NCBI RefSeq assembly: GCF_009905605.1
Contig: NZ_JAAAKZ010000027.1
Location: 1-52,381, forward strand
DNA length: 52,381 nt
Reading direction: 5' to 3'
Source: Runella sp. CRIBMP
GTDB lineage: Bacteria; Bacteroidota; Bacteroidia; Cytophagales; Spirosomataceae
Shown here one piece after another: positions 1-9,800 of this stretch. Both the position numbers and the translations under genes were made by a program. The notes under the pieces are model-generated. The model was not told the DNA's origin. It saw only the letters and a program-made list of their open reading frames with translations, and did no database searches. Position 1 is the first letter of the stretch, and the number at the start of each line of letters is the position of its first letter.

Positions 1-77
1 CAATACCGCTACCTTGATTGAGGATGTTTGGGGTGGTGTTGATTTGATAAAACCGGTCAAAGATTTTTTCCAACATA
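1..77. repeat. Terminal direct repeat, left copy (circular closure)
   Basis: Bases 1-77 are identical to bases 52305-52381. The repeat falls inside a protein-coding gene, and merging the two copies keeps that gene in frame. This is what an assembler leaves at the ends of a circular contig, and 77 is a common de Bruijn k-mer length. I infer that it is an assembly overlap and not a biological repeat. Confidence 0.93.
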
Positions 78-3000
78 TCAGTTGGCATCCCTATTCCAGT
101 ATCCTCAATGGTTAGTTTTATCCCATTTTCGGCCTCGGCATCAATCCTAAAATAGACATTGCCTTCTTCATTGGTAAATTTAATTGCATTGGAGAGCAAA
201 TTGAGTAGGATACGCTCTAGCTTTTCCTTATCAAATATTGTATGATACTCATTAAAGGCGCTTTTAAAATCAAGCTGAATATTTTTTCGCTCCGAAATGT
301 ATCTAAATGAGTCTACAATCTCCTTTGCAAAGGATACAAGGTCATCTTCGGCAAGGTTTAACTTCAGCTCATTGTCTTCTATTTTACGAAAATCAAGTAA
401 TTGGTTTACAAGGTTCAAGAGTCGTTTTGCGTTTCTGTTGATTAGATTCAGAGTGTCCAGTTTTTCAATGCTTTTTTCCTGAAACAACAGACTCTCGATG
501 GGATTTAAAACAAGCGTGAGTGGCGTCTTTAATTCATGGCTCAAATTGGTCAGGAATTTTATTTTCACCTGTTCCAACTCCATTTTTCGTTCGGCATCAT
601 TTCGTTCTTTTTCTATTAAATGCTTTACTTCAAGGCGTTCTTGCTCCAAAGCAAATTCATTTCTCAATTTCTGTATTCCTCGTCTTCGTATGGCCCATAG
701 TGCGGTCATTAAGATGGCCAAATAGATAAAATAAGCATAGTAAGTGCGCCAAAAAGGTGGATTTACGACAATAGCGATGGTTTTTTCGGGAGAATACCAA
801 GAGCCATCTTCGCTTTTAGCTTTTAATCTGAACGTGTACTTTCCAGGGTCTAAGTTGGTGTAAACGGCCGTGGTAACGGAGCCTACATTATTCCATTCTT
901 TGTCAAAACCTTCCAGCATGTATGAATATTGACTTTCGTGCGGGGCGGTATAATTCAACGCCACAAAATCTAATGAAAAGTTTTGTCGGTAGCTCAAATT
1001 AATCTCTTTGGCAACAGATATATAGTCGGTGATTTCTGAATTGTCAATTGGATTAGCGCTTTTGTTATTGATTTTCAAATCTGTAATGACAATTGGCGGT
1101 ACATTCTTGTTTTGGTAAAGCATTTTTGGGTAGAAGTAATTAAAGCCGTCAAGCCCGCCAAAATACATTTCACCCGAGCTTGTTTTTAGCCCTGCCCCCA
1201 CATTAAAAGTACTTTGCTGTATGCCATTATGATAGGTGTAATTCTTGAATATGCTTTTTTTAGGGTCGAAAGTACTTATGCCCTTATTGGTGCTTACCCA
1301 TAATTTACCAAATTCATCTTCCAGAATTTTATAAATCACTCCGTTTGAAAGCAACTGTTCTTCACTGTACTGGCTAAATTCCTTATTTTTAGGATTATAC
1401 AAACATAGTCCCCCTCCAAATACACCTACCCAAATATGCCCTAATTTGCTGCAATAAATGCTCAAAACCCTATCTAAAGGAAGTTTGCTGTTACCGTGAT
1501 TTAAGACAACAAACGTTTTCTGCATAGGGTCAAATACTGCAATCCCCGAGCCGTTTGAACCGAACCACAGTTTGCCCTGTTTATCTTCTTCAATAGTAGT
1601 AATATATCCGTTTAAAAATAGATTTCGCCCACCATTTAGAGGCAATATTTTATCAAAATGAAGCAACTCTCCCGTTTTTGGATGGTAAACATATATCCCG
1701 TTTCCGTTTGTACCAATCCAGATATTTCCTTGACGGTCAGCTTTTAAGCAGTTGATGGGGATATTAGAAAAATCGGTTTTACTTTTACTGATAGCAAAAT
1801 TCCTTACGGTATTTGTGGTTGTGTTTACCGCATACAGGCCGTCGAGGTACGTACCTACCCAAAGCTCATTGCCCGACGGCTCCAAAGCCAAAATAACCTC
1901 TCCATTCTCTTTTGATTTGTTGAGAGAAAAGTGTTTAATGAAGCCTGTTTTTTTATTGAAGTTATTGAGTCCACCACCGTCGGTACCCACGTAAATATCC
2001 CCCGATGGACTTTCGGCAAATGAGGTAATCGAACCCGCAGTCAGTCCATTTGCATCGGATGGATTAAACTGTTTATGATTGAAAAATGCCAGGTTAACAT
2101 CATATTTATTTACGCCGCCTTGGAGGGTACTAATCCAATAAATCCCACAATTATCTAAGTAAATATCCCTGACAGAGCGGCCAACGAAGCCACCCATTGC
2201 ACTATATTTCCCTGATATTGAGCTTTTTACTCTTTGGACTTTCCCATTGTTAGGGTCAAAAATATTGAGTCCATCCTCGGTTCCAACCCATAATTTATCT
2301 GTATTGTCAAATAAAATTTTGAAGATACTGTTGTTGCTCAATGTGTTTTTATCGGACTTGCTATTTTTGAAGTGGGTAAAAGTTTGGCTTTGTGCATTCA
2401 TCCTATTTAAGCCCCCTTCAGATGTTCCTATCCATAGGTTTCCATATTTATCTTCAGCTATGGTCCTAACGGTGTTGTCTGAAATGGTATATGAATTCTC
2501 TTTATTGTGAAGAAATCTTTTAAAACTTCCATCTTTAGGGTTAAATAGATGTAGTCCAACTTTTGTTCCGACCCAAACATTGCTTTTGCTATCCTCAAAT
2601 ACACAAAGAATCATCTCAGAGTTTAATGCTCTATCATCCGTTGGGTCAACTTTATAAGCGTTTATTTTGTGGGTTTTGGTATTAAAATAAAAAAGGCCAC
2701 TATAGGTTCCTACCCAAATATTGCCGTTATGGTCGGCGCATAAACTCCGTATCCAACCAATTTTAGTAAAATCGTAATTGATAAAATTATTTAAACTTCT
2801 ATTGTAAACGGATAGCGTAATGTTGGTACCAATCCATAGATTGCCTTCTTTATCTTCCAACATCGCCATCACAGCCCCTCTTCCTATACTTGTTGAATCA
2901 TTTTCTCGATGTCGATATACCGTAAAATTATGTCCATCAAATTTATTTAAGCCGTCTTCGGTCCCAAACCACATAAAGCCATATTTATCTTTTATGATGG

Positions 3001-3124
3001 CATTTACGGTATTTGAAGCCAGCCCATTTTTACTACTAAAATTGATGAAGTTATATTCTTTTTGCTGTCCAAAGGAATAGTGGACTCCCAAAACTAGAAG
3101 AACTATATATAAAATATTTTTCAT
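1..3124 (-). CDS. Hybrid two-component system regulator, N-terminal part (continues at 52304 down to 51313)
   Basis: This part encodes the sensor and kinase of a hybrid two-component system of the type that controls polysaccharide utilisation loci in Bacteroidota. The ATG is at 3122-3124, and GGAGG lies five bases upstream (3130-3134 on this strand). Across the circular junction the gene is 4116 bp, 1371 residues. In order: signal peptide (about 1-20), a long periplasmic part with repeated two-component-propeller motifs (W-x-G-T type, about 25-700), a Y_Y_Y domain (about 725-785), one membrane helix (about 794-813), and a HisKA H-box SHELKTPLTL with His863. The HATPase N-box NLLSNAIKFT is near 980. 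Family knowledge says the periplasmic part binds an oligosaccharide released from the target glycan. The location directly upstream of susC2 supports control of this locus. Confidence 0.93.
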   Translation of the reverse strand, partial: MKNILYIVLLVLGVHYSFGQQKEYNFINFSSKNGLASNTVNAIIKDKYGFMWFGTEDGLNKFDGHNFTVYRHRENDSTSIGRGAVMAMLEDKEGNLWIGTNITLSVYNRSLNNFINYDFTKIGWIRSLCADHNGNIWVGTYSGLFYFNTKTHKINAYKVDPTDDRALNSEMILCVFEDSKSNVWVGTKVGLHLFNPKDGSFKRFLHNKENSYTISDNTVRTIAEDKYGNLWIGTSEGGLNRMNAQSQTFTHFKNSKSDKNTLSNNSIFKILFDNTDKLWVGTEDGLNIFDPNNGKVQRVKSSISGKYSAMGGFVGRSVRDIYLDNCGIYWISTLQGGVNKYDVNLAFFNHKQFNPSDANGLTAGSITSFAESPSGDIYVGTDGGGLNNFNKKTGFIKHFSLNKSKENGEVILALEPSGNELWVGTYLDGLYAVNTTTNTVRNFAISKSKTDFSNIPINCLKADRQGNIWIGTNGNGIYVYHPKTGELLHFDKILPLNGGRNLFLNGYITTIEEDKQGKLWFGSNGSGIAVFDPMQKTFVVLNHGNSKLPLDRVLSIYCSKLGHIWVGVFGGGLCLYNPKNKEFSQYSEEQLLSNGVIYKILEDEFGKLWVSTNKGISTFDPKKSIFKNYTYHNGIQQSTFNVGAGLKTSSGEMYFGGLDGFNYFYPKMLYQNKNVPPIVITDLKINNKSANPIDNSEITDYISVAKEINLSYRQNFSLDFVALNYTAPHESQYSYMLEGFDKEWNNVGSVTTAVYTNLDPGKYTFRLKAKSEDGSWYSPEKTIAIVVNPPFWRTYYAYFIYLAILMTALWAIRRRGIQKLRNEFALEQERLEVKHLIEKERNDAERKMELEQVKIKFLTNLSHELKTPLTLVLNPIESLLFQEKSIEKLDTLNLINRNAKRLLNLVNQLLDFRKIEDNELKLNLAEDDLVSFAKEIVDSFRYISERKNIQLDFKSAFNEYHTIFDKEKLERILLNLLSNAIKFTNEEGNVYFRIDAEAENGIKLTIEDTGIGMPTDMLEKIFDRFYQINTTPNILNQGSGI

Positions 3125-3246
3125 CTTGACCTCCTTCAAATACGAACTTCCATGGTTTTGGCTCTGATAAATGTACCCCTTTTATTGATTCATCCGGTGC
3201 AACCATTATCAAAAGACTAAGTAGTAACTTTTCTTACGCCCGTATA

Positions 3247-4440
3247 TCAGTATAGAAATCCAAACAACCAAAGTGGCAAGTTTGTCCCAAACCCAGATTC
3301 AACATCATCTTTTACCAAATAAGCCTTTTGAATTCCCTCAATTTGTTTTTTGCCCTTGTGTTTGCCTCCTACTTCAAACGTATACAAACCTTCCACCAAA
3401 AAATCACTCACGGCCGATTCTTGCACCGAATGCCCATAGCCTACTTGATTCAAAAAAAAGGTCTCACGAAGGTTTCCCGTATCTGGTTTTTGAAGCGATA
3501 AAGCGTAGGCTAAATTGGTATTTTCTAAGTAAATTTTTTCGGGTTTTTGCAAAGCCACCATTCCCGTTCCGCCTCGGTATAGCAACTTTATCAATTTGGC
3601 TTGTTCCAGATAATGCAAATAATTATTGACTGAGTTGCGATGAATACCGCTTTTATCGGCCAATTCTGACAAATTAGGTTTAAAAGGAACGTTTTCGGCC
3701 AAAACATAGAGGAGTTGAAGTATTTTTTTGGCGTTGCGAATATCAAAATCTTTTAGCTCAGCCATGTCATATTCCACAATCATCCGAATCAATTGCTGGA
3801 TTCGGTGCCTATATCCTGATTTGTCTTCCCTAAAAAATGGATAATAGCCTGAACTAAGATACGCTTCAAAATACTGTAATGGCTTAAATCCAGCAGGGAA
3901 AAAAGGCTTCCAATCCTGATTTTCCGAAAGGAGTAAGGGCAGCGGTAGCGCTTCAATCGTCACAATTCCCTCAAAGGCCAAGTATTCGCGATACGACAAT
4001 CCTGGCAACTCATACATCAGTACCCGCCGGCTCAAATCAACTTCCTGCCGGGAAATATCTACAATGGAAGACCCAGTAAAAATAAGTTGTAAATCAGGGT
4101 ATAAATCATAGAGGTTTTTGAGGTGAGTGGCCCAGTTTGGGTATTTATGTACCTCGTCCAGAAATAATATTTTTCCACCTTTTCTTCTGAATTCAGCGGC
4201 TGTTTCAACCAACGAATGGGTGGTAAAATACAAATCGTCTAGGGTAAAATACGCCGCCTCGGTGCTGGATTTTCCTAATGATTTCATCCGCTGGAGCATT
4301 AGGGTAGTTTTGCCCGTTCCGCGTGCGCCTTTAATGCCAATTAAACGATTTTCCCAATTGATTTTCTGGTAAAGCCCCCGCCTAAAAGAATCGGTCGTAA
4401 ATTTCGATAAGCGCTCTGATGTTTCTAATAAAACCTCCAT
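3247..4440 (-). CDS. AAA family ATPase with C-terminal DUF4143
   Basis: This is a P-loop ATPase of the AAA_14/DUF4143 group, 397 residues from the ATG at 4440. Walker A is GARGTGKTTLM, Walker B is KILFLDEVH, and a sensor-like LIFTGSS follows. A winged-helix stretch sits in the middle, and the C-terminal DUF4143 part holds DFLVEG and FEVGGKHKGKKQI, which resemble the nuclease-like fold of that family. An upstream in-frame ATG at 4494 would add 18 residues, but those codons are a translation of the tandem palindromes 4441-4495, so the later start is preferred. The cellular role of the family is poorly known. Nothing ties it to xylan use, and it looks like an accessory gene sitting between susD1 and the regulator. 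Confidence 0.85.
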   Translation of the reverse strand: MEVLLETSERLSKFTTDSFRRGLYQKINWENRLIGIKGARGTGKTTLMLQRMKSLGKSSTEAAYFTLDDLYFTTHSLVETAAEFRRKGGKILFLDEVHKYPNWATHLKNLYDLYPDLQLIFTGSSIVDISRQEVDLSRRVLMYELPGLSYREYLAFEGIVTIEALPLPLLLSENQDWKPFFPAGFKPLQYFEAYLSSGYYPFFREDKSGYRHRIQQLIRMIVEYDMAELKDFDIRNAKKILQLLYVLAENVPFKPNLSELADKSGIHRNSVNNYLHYLEQAKLIKLLYRGGTGMVALQKPEKIYLENTNLAYALSLQKPDTGNLRETFFLNQVGYGHSVQESAVSDFLVEGLYTFEVGGKHKGKKQIEGIQKAYLVKDDVESGFGTNLPLWLFGFLY

Positions 4441-4495
4441 TTTGCATAATTTAATATGCAAATATAATTTTATTTTGCACAATTTAATATGCAAA
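4441..4495 (-). promoter_or_regulatory. Tandem palindromes and promoter of the AAA ATPase gene
   Basis: Two 22-bp inverted repeats start 33 bp apart, about three helical turns. The copy at 4441-4462 has perfect 8-bp arms TTTGCATA/TATGCAAA around ATTTAA. The copy at 4474-4495 differs only by TTTGCACA in one arm. On the minus strand, TATATTTG (4459-4466) matches the Bacteroidota -7 element TAnnTTTG and overlaps the proximal palindrome. The palindromes abut the ATG. I infer an operator, possibly for autoregulation; no binding protein is known from the sequence. Confidence 0.6.
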
Positions 4496-4567
4496 ATAGA
4501 GTGTATTCTATCTAATAGAATTATTAACGAACACCTCTGAACTTACGATTTAGGTAAGCAATTGAAA

Positions 4568-5047
4568 TTACTTCCCTAGTTTGGTTTGGATGAGGTTTAC
4601 AATTTCCTTGCGATTTTTGGATTTGGCAAAATCTAGAGGAGATTTTCCATCGTGCGAAAGAAGACTCAAATCTGCATTGGCGGCCAACAGTAATTTAACA
4701 ATTTCAACGTTATCCTGCCAAATTGCATCGTGTAGGGCGGTATAACCATTGTAAGGGCCTTGCTTATTGATGTCAATTTTATATTCTATCAAGAGTTTAG
4801 CCGCTTCTGTTCGGCCAGCATAGGCAGCGGCGTGTAAAGCCGTGGCTTTCATACCTGGGTCAACGGCACTCACATCAGCACCAGACTCTAATAGTAATTT
4901 AACTATTTGGTTATATCCCTTATAAGCTGCAATGACCAAGGGAGCATCCTGATTTGCATCCAACTCATTGACATCCGCGCCATTTTGAATGAGTTGTTCA
5001 ACGAGTGAAAAGTTATTTTTATTGATGGCATTCATTAAAGCTGTCAT
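4568..5047 (-). CDS. Ankyrin-repeat protein
   Basis: This is a 159-residue protein made almost wholly of four to five ankyrin repeats of about 33 residues. Recognisable repeat cores include NGADVNELDANQDAPLVIAA, TALHAAAYAGRTEAAKLL, YTALHDAIWQDNVEIVKLLL and a degenerate SPLDFAKSKNRKEIVNLI at the end. There is no signal peptide or membrane segment, so it is probably cytoplasmic and acts by binding another protein. The partner cannot be read from the sequence. It lies between susD1 and the ATPase gene on the same strand, but the susD1 terminator at 5247-5287 separates it from the susCD1 unit. Confidence 0.85.
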   Translation of the reverse strand: MTALMNAINKNNFSLVEQLIQNGADVNELDANQDAPLVIAAYKGYNQIVKLLLESGADVSAVDPGMKATALHAAAYAGRTEAAKLLIEYKIDINKQGPYNGYTALHDAIWQDNVEIVKLLLAANADLSLLSHDGKSPLDFAKSKNRKEIVNLIQTKLGK

Positions 5048-5246
5048 AACAAGTTTCTATTTGGAGTAAAGATTTTCTGAACTGTTAAAGTATGATTACA
5101 CAAGGGTAATATATAAGGCGTTTAGTTATGGCTCAAATTACTAAATGTTTACAATTTGTAAAAGTATCTGGTCTATAAATGAACTCGATTTAACATTTAC
5201 TAATCTTTTCAAAACTGAAAAGTGGGCGTTTATCCAGCTCAACCTT
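5048..5246. other. Intergenic region upstream of the ankyrin gene
   Basis: About 200 bp of AT-rich sequence lie between the ankyrin gene start and the susD1 terminator. It should carry the ankyrin gene promoter. I see no convincing TAnnTTTG element, repeat or small gene in it. Confidence 0.4.
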
Positions 5247-5287
5247 TAAAAAAAATAAAGGCCCGTGTGGGTTACACACGAGCCTTT
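5247..5287 (-). terminator. Rho-independent terminator after susD1
   Basis: A 13-bp stem with one mismatch (AAAGGCCCGTGTG against CACACGAGCCTTT, 5257-5287) closes a short loop. On the minus strand it is followed by a T-rich run of eight Ts. It lies just downstream of the susD1 stop codon and should end the susC1-susD1 transcript. Confidence 0.85.
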
Positions 5288-5309
5288 CACTTTGAGGATA
5301 CTTACTTAA

Positions 5310-6839
5310 TTATTGAAGAATCCACATGGTTTTGTTAAAATCGTCGCTACCTGCATACTGCGACTGGATGGCACTATTTACGTTGGCGGTGTTGTAATCA
5401 AGTTCCTTTTGCGGGTACTGCCACCGAACTGGTAATTTATCTGCTGGTACGTTCAAGTTTGATTTGGGGTTAACCGGAAACACTGGAAAACCAGTACGAC
5501 GGTTTTCAAAGAAGGCATCAAACGGTGCGTGAAGCATGAATGTACTCAAGTAACGCTGCGTAATAATCTGCTCAAGCTGCACTTGTTCACCTGCCGTCGT
5601 CTTCAGTTTTACTTTGTCCGAAGCAACGTATGAATCAATATAGGCATCAGTCATTTTGCGATTGTGATGGAAAAGCACATTATCGGGGGTGTATCCAGCC
5701 GTAAACTTCATACTTGCCTTGATACCATCGGTGTAGTGAGTACTTGCCGAACTCGTAATCCAGCCACGGACGGCTCCTTCAGCCAACATAAATTTCAACA
5801 TGGCATAACTCAGTACATACACTGGCTCGGCATTGGCAAGCTCCAAATAGCGGCTGTTTACGTTAGAATAATCTTTGCCTCCAAAAATGGTCGTCAACTC
5901 TGCATAGACCATGGAAGGGTCGAAACCTAAGTAAGAATCCCAGCTATCTACTGCCGCCCCTTTGGCTATTTTCACTGGTGAGGGATCGGCGTAGTAGAAC
6001 AAACGATAGTCGTTCAAATCTTTCAGTTTATCCACAACCACATTTGTCATCATGGTGTACAGACGCGTCGTGTTACCCAGTTTATAGAAAGGATAGCGTT
6101 GCCCGGCAAGGTCGGCATACACCAACTGAAAATTATCGGCATTGCTCTCAAAAATCGGCTTGCTGGTTACGATCGTATTGAATCGCTCTTTGACTTTTAA
6201 ATCAGCCTCCCCAGTTTTACGATACAAATGGAGCAAAACCTGAAGTTCAAAGGTGTTTACAAACTTTCTCCATTTAGTGATGTCGCCACCGTAAATAGGA
6301 TCACCGTCGAATTTGATACCCGCGGCAAAAAGTTTATCTGCCTCTTCGAGTTCATTGAGTACCCCTGCCATTACTTCCTTTTGGGTCGAGTATTTAGGGT
6401 TCAATGTTCCTTTTTCTCCCAATAATGCCTCTGCATAAGGAATATCGCCCACCTGCATTGACAACCAGAAGAATTTGTACGCTTTCACGAATTTCCCCAA
6501 TGCCGTATAGGAGTTTTTGAAGGCACCTTCGGGGGCAAGTTCAATCATTTTCTCAACGTTGTTGAGTACCGTAAGTCCATCAAAACTTGCGCGTCCTAGG
6601 TAATTGTACTGCGCGTTTTCGGGGAATTCCATCCGGATGATAGACTTGCCATTCATCATTGACCCGATGCTTCCGAGCGAATTTCTCGAAATATCAAGGA
6701 TGAGTGTAGTAGCAAGCAGTGGTGCCGACGCTTTGGTCGCGGCATTGGGGTTGGTGTTGATTTCTTCAAACTTTGAGCAACTGCCCATCGAGAGACCCAC
6801 AACGCCAATAAGTAAGTATTTTTTCCAAGTAAATTTCAT
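5310..6839 (-). CDS. susD: SusD-like_2 family outer-membrane lipoprotein
   Basis: This is a 509-residue surface glycan- or nutrient-binding lipoprotein that forms the lid of a SusC transporter. The signal peptide ends in a lipobox, GLSMGSC, with Cys20. It is followed by FEEINTNPN, the usual start of the SusD-like_2 group, which differs from the classical SusD/RagB family seen in susD2. Helical TPR-like SusD architecture fills the rest, ending in an N-D-DFNKTMWIL tail. It lies 42 bp downstream of susC1 and is followed by a strong terminator, so the two form a closed operon. Its ligand is unknown. It is far from the enzymes in the linear window but on the same strand of the circle. Confidence 0.92.
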   Translation of the reverse strand: MKFTWKKYLLIGVVGLSMGSCSKFEEINTNPNAATKASAPLLATTLILDISRNSLGSIGSMMNGKSIIRMEFPENAQYNYLGRASFDGLTVLNNVEKMIELAPEGAFKNSYTALGKFVKAYKFFWLSMQVGDIPYAEALLGEKGTLNPKYSTQKEVMAGVLNELEEADKLFAAGIKFDGDPIYGGDITKWRKFVNTFELQVLLHLYRKTGEADLKVKERFNTIVTSKPIFESNADNFQLVYADLAGQRYPFYKLGNTTRLYTMMTNVVVDKLKDLNDYRLFYYADPSPVKIAKGAAVDSWDSYLGFDPSMVYAELTTIFGGKDYSNVNSRYLELANAEPVYVLSYAMLKFMLAEGAVRGWITSSASTHYTDGIKASMKFTAGYTPDNVLFHHNRKMTDAYIDSYVASDKVKLKTTAGEQVQLEQIITQRYLSTFMLHAPFDAFFENRRTGFPVFPVNPKSNLNVPADKLPVRWQYPQKELDYNTANVNSAIQSQYAGSDDFNKTMWILQ

Positions 6840-6881
6840 ACGTAATGCTTTTAGATGTGATTAACAATCAGCTCTGTGTTA

Positions 6882-9800
6882 TTAGAACGTCAACGTGATG
6901 TTACCGCCCATGTAGCGAACCGATGGTGAAGTAAGCTGCGTATCATCCGCTTTATCAGGATCGGCAAAGCGGAAGGCTTTGGTCCACATCCACACGTTTT
7001 GACCTGTTAAAGAGATAGAACCTGAACGTGCACCGAGCAACTTAGCAACAGGTGAGGGAAGGTTGTAACCCAACGACACCTCTCTCAATTTAAAGAAAGT
7101 TGCATCTGTAATACCACGAGTACCGTCTCCGTAAGAACGTGAATAATCTTGGTAAGAAACCTTGGCCTCATTAGGGGCAAATACACGTGTATCATTAGTA
7201 ATTTTGCCAAAGCTATCAAACGTAACAGTTCCAGATTTTACAATAACCCCATTTCCAGTAAAAGACTTAGTTTTATTCACAACCTCATCATATCTCCATT
7301 GGTTATCCGAATCTGGGTGCGAGCCAGTGTCCCACATTTTGTACGATGTATAGTTGTTCAACACACCCCCGACGCGTCCGTCGAAGTTCACCATCAAGTT
7401 GAATTGCTTATACTTGATGGTATTGGCAAAACCCCACAAGAATTTCGGGTCAGTATACCCACGCAAGTAGCTAAAATCACTTAGAAGAGGTAAGCCGTTG
7501 GCGCGGTGGATGAGGCTTCCCGTCGCTGGATCAGTCAACCAAACACGGTCTGTGTAGGTATCTACGCGTCCACCCGCTACTGTCCATGCATTTTTAGCTG
7601 AGTTTGGTGCGATTTCTTTATAATAGCGGTGGTTAAAAGAATAGTTGGCTACAGCATCCCACTGCCAGTCGTTCTTTTTAATAATCGTAGCGTCTAAACT
7701 CACTTCAAGCCCTCTTCTTACGAGTGTTTCATCCCAGTTAATCAATGTATTAACAAACCCAGAAGCTGAAGAAATATTGGCATTGGTCTGGCGGTTATAA
7801 TTGTACTTATTAAAGTAGGCAATATCCAATTTCAAGCGTTTTTTCAGGAAATAAGCGGCGGTTCCGATTTCCCAAGTCCTGTTGGTTTCGGGTAGGATGT
7901 TATCGGCGTTACGAATCGTGGTAGGATAACTTCCCGCATTGAGGCCATTCCAAGTACCGATCGTAGTGCTGTACGTTTGGTTGGTAGCATAAATTCCCAA
8001 ATCCGACTTTGAAAGCGTCCAGGAACCGCGCAACTTCCAGAAGTCAAGCCAAGAAGGCAATGAACCCAACACCTCACTGATAACGAAACTTCCGCCCAAA
8101 GATGGATAGAAATAAGAACGTGAGCTTTGGGGCATAGTTGAGCTCCAGTCATTACGTCCTGTGGCATCCACGAAAAGCATATTTTTGTAAGATAGTGTAA
8201 GTTTACCGTATACACTATTCACCTGCTTTGCACTGGCAGCCACACTTACGTTAGGCCTTTCTACGGAGTTGTTGAGTGAATAATAGCCTGGAATCAAGAT
8301 ACCACTTCGTGTGGCACTGTACAAGTTATTATTTTTTAAAGCATAAATGGCTCCTCCAGCAAGTGCGTCAATCCCTAAATCACCAATGGTTTTGTTATAA
8401 GTAAGCAAGGCATCGCCGTTGAAACTCCAGCCCGTTTGTTTGTTGATAGCATATAAGCCTGGCGTGTCCCATCCCCGATTGGAGAGAATGTTTGGCGGAT
8501 TGCGCTTGGTTTCGTCATTGTTGTACATATCAAAACCAGGACGAATAATTAAGTTGGCTCCCTCAAAAAGTTTGTAAGTAGCTGTCAAGTTAGCATTCAA
8601 CCTATTTTCATAAACACCCCACAATTTTTCGTTTGCGATGAGATATGGGTTATCATACCAAGCCTTGTAATGCCAGTTTTGTTGTACATCTGGAATCAAC
8701 CAATAGTTGTCTTTGTATTCTGACAAATTGTACTCTGGTCCCATCCACATCAGGATATTATACATATAACCTTGGTCGCTGTAACCAGCACCCGTTATTT
8801 GCGGAGCATTGCGTTTGTTGTAACCCATTTGGCTGGAGAGTTTAAAACGATCTCCTACTTTCATCTCCCCACCCAACGTGAAGTTGAAGGCGTCAGATTT
8901 TAGATTGGGGTATTGTCCTTTGTTATAAATATGCGTCAATGAAGTCCGGAAGCTACCGTTTTCACCCGTTTGGGCAACGCTGATGCTGTTGTTGGTGATC
9001 AGCCCTGGCACCAAAAAGTCGCGGAAGTTATTCTTTCCTCTTGACGTAAGCTCTTGCATTTCCATCTGTTTGGTGATGGGATTCCATTGGTTTGCTTTAA
9101 TACCAATGTCGAGCTTTTGGCCCCAGATGTAATCGGTAGGGTCATATACTCCCCCGATACCTGCACTGTACGACTGCTGTACTTCTGGAAGCATCAAGAA
9201 GCCAGCGTTGAACATGTTGTTGGTGTTGACCGTCACCGTCAAGCCTTTGTTGGCCGAACCTTTTTTAGTAGTAACGATGATGGCCCCACTCCCCCCGCGA
9301 GAACCGTACAACGCCGAAGCGGTAGGCCCTTTCAAAACGTCAATACTTTCGATGTCGTCTTGAGCGATGTTATTAAGGGAGATATTGTTGTAAGGAACCC
9401 CGTCAATAACCAACAATGGAGTCTCACCACGTAAGCTTAGCGCTGGCATTTGGTTAAATTCAGTACTGTTTCGTACCCACAAACCAGCCACTCTCCCTGT
9501 GAGTGAAGTACCCACACTTACCCCTTTGACGGTCTGCAATGAAGGACCAGCAACCTTTTGAACAGCATATCCCAACGACTTTTCTTCCCGCTTTACCCCT
9601 AAGGCTGTCACAATCACCTCACTTAGTATTTTGGTATCAGTAGTCAAGCGAATCGAAAAGGAGGTTTTAGTGCCTACTTCTATCTCTTGGGTAGCATAAC
9701 CGATAAAAGAAAACAAAATAATAGATTTCTCGCTTCTTACCGACAGCTTAAATTTACCTTCTGAATCGGTGAGTGAACCATTGGTGGTTCCTTTCTCAAT

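Noticed and set aside
1-77. 77-bp end repeat as attachment sites or terminal repeats of a linear element
   Set aside because: The repeat lies inside a coding gene that becomes intact only when the copies are merged, there is no integrase, and 77 is a usual assembler overlap length.
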